DNA from: Eubacteriales bacterium
GTDB taxonomy: Bacteria > Bacillota > Clostridia > Oscillospirales > Butyricicoccaceae
Length of the DNA: 64,000 bases
NCBI GenBank assembly: GCA_030539335.1
Contig: JAUNSG010000008.1
Location: 61,448-125,447, forward strand
Direction of reading: 5' to 3'
How positions within the stretch are numbered: the first letter of the stretch is position 1; each line of letters opens with the position of its first letter. The notes beneath the pieces were generated by a model. That model saw only the letters and a program-made list of their open reading frames with translations, was not told the origin of the DNA and ran no database searches. Both the position numbers and the translations under genes were made by a program. This document shows, piece after piece, positions 61,655 through 64,000 of this stretch.

Positions 61655-62404
61655 TTATTTCTTGGTTGTAACCAGCATACTCTTCGACCATGCGGAATAG
61701 TACTTCTTACCGTTCACCGTCTTATAGGTGCGAACGCGGACATAGTACTTTTTCTTTGCGGCCAGCTTAGAGACCTTAGCGGACACGGTTTTATTCTTGG
61801 ACACCGTCACGGTCTTGGCACCGGTAAACTTGCTGTTGGCCGCGTACTGAATCTGATAGCCCGTCGTTTGCGGCGCCTGCTTGGCCCACTTGGCCGTGAA
61901 GCCCTTCTTTGCCGCAGTCACACTCTTGAGGGTTGTAGCTTTTGGAACAATAGTGAAGGTCTTTGATAAGGAACCGGTATATTTCTTCCCTTTGAACTTA
62001 ACGGTTATCTTATAACTTCCAACGTTTTTGCATCCCTTGCCATAGGAAACTGTATAATTACTTGACGCAATCTTATTTCCCTTCGCATCCTTAACTGTAA
62101 CGGTCGGTTTCTGTACCTTATTGTTATAAACAAAGGATGATTTTGAAAACATTATTGTTTTGGGTCGCGAAATCGTTATTATTTTTTCTTTTCCGCAACG
62201 ATTACAAAAATAGAATTCGCCACCATTTTCATATTGGTCTGCTTTCCAAATGACATCCAATTTATAATTGTGTCCTGTTGCGGGGATAGTAACCGTCGTC
62301 TTTACTGCCTCACAACCGTTATCCTCGTTGGAACAATAGATTGATTTTTTTTCCACTGTTGTACAGGTTGCCTCTTTATCAACCGTATATTTTGTATTCC
62401 AATC
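61655..62404 (-). pseudogene. C-terminal remnant of a secreted Ig-like/fibronectin-type surface protein
   Basis: The readable frame begins right after a stop codon (YDWNTKYTVDKEATCTTVEKK...) with no signal peptide; GTG 62356 is the first conventional start. It contains a PATGHNY module, a bacterial Ig-like segment and one fibronectin type III domain (TLKSVTAAKKGFTAKWAKQ...YYVRVRTYKTVNGKKYYSAWS). Such modules belong to long exported proteins. An AGGTG site and an ATG near 62404 lead into another frame that stops after 34 codons. I read it as a truncated or frame-disrupted gene; a short intracellular protein is a less likely alternative. Confidence 0.6.
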
Positions 62405-62514
62405 ATATTACACCTCCAATAATATAGTTAATTCTCCAGACTACACTATTTTTCGAGGTTGTCAAGCATAAATACACAAAAAGACGCGTCTATTCAGACA
62501 CGTCTTTTCATCGT

Positions 62515-62721
62515 TCATTCTTCCACATATTCCAACAAATCACCGGGTTGACATCTCAGCAACTCACACAATGTCTCGAGACTCTTCCATGCAACCGGTT
62601 CCCCGCTTCGTAATTTTTGTAGGGTATATTCCCCTAGTAGTTTCTCTTTTCGAATTCGATTCGTATTGTAACCCGAATCCTTCAGAACCGAGAGCACATC
62701 GATTTTATATTTCATTGGCAT
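62515..62721 (-). CDS. Small Cro/CI-type repressor
   Basis: 68 residues: a lone XRE helix-turn-helix (VLKDSGYNTNRIRKEKLLGEYTLQKLRSGEPVAWKSLETLCELLRCQPGDLLEYVEE) of the HTH_26 type found in phages and conjugative elements. ATG 62721 is 7 bases after GGAGGT. It faces the rightward genes across an intergenic region with three copies of a TACAC-N8-RTGTA palindrome, which it probably binds. Confidence 0.85.
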   Translation of the reverse strand: MPMKYKIDVLSVLKDSGYNTNRIRKEKLLGEYTLQKLRSGEPVAWKSLETLCELLRCQPGDLLEYVEE

Positions 62722-62750
62722 AGATGTCACCTCCTATACTTATTCTACGC

Positions 62751-62780
62751 AGTATTTACACTGATTTCAATGTAAATACT
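62751..62780. promoter_or_regulatory. Operator O1 of the element's divergent control region
   Basis: AGTATTTACA and TGTAAATACT, perfect 10-base arms with a 10-base spacer; core TACAC-N8-ATGTA at 62757-62774. Closest to the repressor gene. Confidence 0.65.
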
Positions 62781-62791
62781 ATACAATTATA

Positions 62792-62809
62792 TACACTGTT
62801 TTTTGTGTA
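62792..62809. promoter_or_regulatory. Operator O2
   Basis: TACAC-TGTTTTTT-GTGTA, same 18-base frame as O1, 35 bases further right. Confidence 0.6.
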
Positions 62810-62818
62810 ATCTGTGCA

Positions 62819-62847
62819 TTGAAATTACACCGATTGCAGTGTATAAT
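62819..62847 (+). promoter_or_regulatory. Rightward promoter of the element with operator O3 inside
   Basis: TTGAAA (62819-62824), 17 bases, TATAAT (62842-62847). Operator O3, TACAC-CGATTGCA-GTGTA (62826-62843), fills the spacer, so its occupation would shut this promoter. Confidence 0.75.
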
Positions 62848-62879
62848 ATAGACATACTAAAGGAAAGGAGATGAGGCAA

Positions 62880-62996
62880 ATGGGAAAGAAAAAAGAGCTT
62901 GAAAAGAAACGAAAGTTTCTAATCAAGCTCATCGAAGCGGTAGCAAAGTTGATGGCCGCGCTTGCCGCTTTGATCGTCGCATTACATAGTCAGTAA
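62880..62996 (+). CDS. 38-residue membrane-associated peptide
   Basis: A Lys-rich head (MGKKKELEKKRKFLIK) followed by a hydrophobic Ala/Leu helix (LMAALAALIVALHSQ). GGAG lies 9 bases before the ATG, and the strong rightward promoter is 33 bases upstream. First gene controlled by the repressor. Too small to assign; such peptides occur in phages and conjugative elements. Confidence 0.55.
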   Translation: MGKKKELEKKRKFLIKLIEAVAKLMAALAALIVALHSQ

Positions 62997-63004
62997 TGCA
63001 AACT

Positions 63005-63038
63005 GGATGCTCGGTAGGCTGCAACCTACCGGGTGTCC
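63005..63038 (+). repeat. 14-base-pair stem-loop between two small genes
   Basis: The sequence from GGATGC to GTGTCC folds into a continuous stem of 14 pairs including wobbles, with the core CGGTAGG/CCTACCG and a 6-base loop. No T-run follows, so it is not a standard terminator; it may control stability or translation of the next peptide gene. Confidence 0.5.
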
Positions 63039-63063
63039 TCATTATAACACATGGAGGTAGTTT

Positions 63064-63147
63064 ATGAAAAGATACATTCCAAAAATTATTGAATTTGCCG
63101 CTTTTATTATTTTTATTGCAGCAATTATTATTTACGCGGTTAAGTAG
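63064..63147 (+). CDS. 27-residue single-span membrane peptide
   Basis: MKRYIPKIIEF then one hydrophobic helix ending YAVK. ATG 63064 is 7 bases after TGGAGG. The size and shape resemble small hydrophobic toxin or regulatory peptides, but no antitoxin was recognised. Confidence 0.5.
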   Translation: MKRYIPKIIEFAAFIIFIAAIIIYAVK

Positions 63148-63161
63148 AAAGGAGAATGAGC

Positions 63162-63376
63162 ATGAAACACGTAGACATGATGACAATTTTAAAACGCGCC
63201 CACAGTGAAACTTTACGGAAGTGGGACGCCGAAAGAAAAAACTGAAGGAGAACCCGGACAGTCAGATTGCCGCCGTAAAAGAGGTACGTTATTGGCGGCA
63301 GCTGGAGGAGATTCAAGGAATGATCCTCGCCGAACAGAAAAAGATCAAACACGCCAAGGCAAGGGCCAATGGATAA
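63162..63376 (+). CDS. Small charged helical protein with in-phase A-AAA-AAC slippery site
   Basis: The zero frame (63162-63245) gives 27 residues beginning MKHVDMMTILKRAH and ends at TGA right after AGA-AAA-AAC. Shifting back one base at that heptamer continues without interruption as ...ERKKLKENPDSQIAAVKEVRYWRQLEEIQGM... to TAA at 63376, a 71-residue coiled protein. The downstream part has no start codon or RBS of its own that would fit, so it is meaningful only as an extension. Either programmed -1 frameshifting or a one-base deletion in the A-run. RBS AAGGAG before ATG 63162. Function unknown. Confidence 0.5.
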
Positions 63377-63445
63377 TACGCCGCCGCCCTCCGGGGCGGC
63401 ACGGAGAAAGGATTGGGCTCAGAGGGCAGAAAGAAAATATCACAA

Positions 63446-63489
63446 CAAAAACCGGGAACAGAGCCATTTTCGAACTCCGCTCCCGGTTT
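63446..63489 (-). terminator. Terminator of the SH3b-domain gene
   Basis: AAACCGGGA pairs with TCCCGGTTT (arms at the two ends), and the minus-strand exit reads TTTTTGTTG. Confidence 0.75.
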
Positions 63490-63502
63490 CGTTACTATAT
63501 CA

Positions 63503-64000
63503 TTACTTCGTATACTTTTTCGCCACCCAAACCGGTACCTTGACCCAGTTTGTGGTCTGCTCCAGCACAGCCAGTGCCACGCTCTTGCGGATCGTACCAG
63601 CCTTGTCCGACTTGACGGTATTCAACGCACGGGCATTGACTGCCGCTTTCGTCTTTGCTTTGCTGCCAGAAATAGTGCAGTACTTCCGCGCGATCCAGAC
63701 ATAGGTTTTAATCCAATTGGTTGTCTCGTCGAGTACGGTCAATTTCGCGCCCTTGTCAATCGTACCCAGCTTGCGCTTGGTCACACCCGCGCCAGCTCTG
63801 GCGTTGACGGATACCGTAGTCGTAACCGTCTTCGGTTTCTTACTGATGAGATAATACGATGGCGCACGGTCGATCGTCGCCTTGCCGCACTGCGTCAGTG
63901 TTGCCGTGACAACGCCCTTCTGCCCGGTACGTTTTGCGTGATGCACCGGCCATGTGAGATATTTTGAATCGTTCCAATAGGAATCCAGCACGGTAATCGT
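63503..64000 (-). CDS. C-terminal part of an SH3b-type cell-wall protein or endolysin (5' end outside window)
   Basis: At least 165 residues; the frame is open to the window edge. Two SH3b-like repeats are seen (TVSVNARAGAGVTKRKLGTIDKGAKLTVLDETTNWIKTYVWIARKY and the AAVNARALNTVKSDKAGTIRKSVALAVLEQTTNWVKVPVWVAKKY copy), preceded by YWNDSKYLTWPVHH and TLTQCGKATIDRAPSYYLI. Paired SH3b modules at the C-terminus are typical of phage endolysins and amidases. The catalytic domain lies beyond 64000, so the enzyme type is open. Confidence 0.7.
   Translation of the reverse strand, partial: TITVLDSYWNDSKYLTWPVHHAKRTGQKGVVTATLTQCGKATIDRAPSYYLISKKPKTVTTTVSVNARAGAGVTKRKLGTIDKGAKLTVLDETTNWIKTYVWIARKYCTISGSKAKTKAAVNARALNTVKSDKAGTIRKSVALAVLEQTTNWVKVPVWVAKKYTK

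Noticed and set aside
63369..63704. 111-codon frame starting MDNTPPPSGAARRKDW
   Set aside because: Most of it is antisense to the SH3b-domain gene and crosses that gene's terminator; no supporting family.
1..64000. CRISPR array, rRNA genes, intact tRNA genes, insertion sequences
   Set aside because: No regularly spaced direct repeats, no rRNA sequence, no complete tRNA and no transposase gene were found.

Overview
The window looks like chromosome of a gut-type, Gram-positive Clostridia bacterium (Oscillospiraceae/Butyricicoccaceae-like by gene content; the genus cannot be fixed from sequence alone). Supporting signs are PolC-type DNA polymerase III, Firmicutes housekeeping operons, AGGAGG-type ribosome binding sites, TTGACA/TATAAT promoters with 17-base spacers, an L27 ribosomal protein with a Prp-cleavable leader, a bile-salt-hydrolase-like enzyme, and DUF3796 and MATE-kinase families common in gut Clostridia.

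Layout. 1-10.4 kb (minus strand) is the envelope/isoprenoid/translation operon pyrH-frr-uppS-cdsA-dxr-rseP-ispG-polC; polC runs off the left edge. 10.5-17.6 kb (minus) holds a DUF115-like protein, uppP, a ZIP metal transporter, a MATE/cytidylate-kinase-like fusion behind a structured leader, a DUF3796+XRE pair and a choloylglycine hydrolase. 17.7-26.6 kb (minus) is a transport island: two tandem pairs of fused ABC half-transporters with an AraC and a TetR regulator. 26.7-29.7 kb (plus) is thiS-thiG-thiH-thiE behind a consensus promoter and an early terminator hairpin. 29.8-34.4 kb holds a Vat/CatB-type acetyltransferase, Nudix and DMT genes, and the rplU-prp-rpmA-obgE operon with an L21-type leader. 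34.9-40.7 kb: mgtE, folD, lgt and a paired M16 peptidase set (ymfF/ymfH-like). 40.8-46.2 kb (plus): vanZ-like, ylxM, ffh, rpsP, khpA, rimM, trmD and an LCP protein. 46.3-49.8 kb: a uridine-phosphorylase-like enzyme, a DUF4203-like membrane protein and a second ZIP. 49.9-56.0 kb: a third ABC half-transporter pair, a divergent AraC and an MFS carrier with an attenuator-like leader. 56.1-61.2 kb: a small ORF, a PucR regulator, a polysaccharide deacetylase, and ahpC plus a domain-permuted AhpF-like reductase.

At 61.37-61.41 kb lies the 3' part of a tRNA-Pro(GGG) without its 5' half. This is the usual scar of an element integrated at a tRNA anticodon loop, so sequence to its right (61.4 kb to the window end) is read as the left end of a mobile element. 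That end holds a truncated surface-protein gene, a Cro/CI-like repressor facing three evenly spaced operators, tiny membrane peptides, a small gene interrupted by an in-phase A-AAA-AAC slippery site, and the 3' end of an SH3b-type gene.

The strongest unifying signal is a GTTAG-N6-CTAAY palindrome in front of two of the three ABC pairs and in front of ahpC. It suggests one regulator, plausibly iron-responsive, linking siderophore-type uptake with peroxide defence. The best candidates for undescribed biology are the leader RNA of the MATE-kinase fusion, the thi leader that lacks a recognisable TPP riboswitch, the permuted AhpF, and the mobile-element left end with its triple operator and possible frameshift gene.
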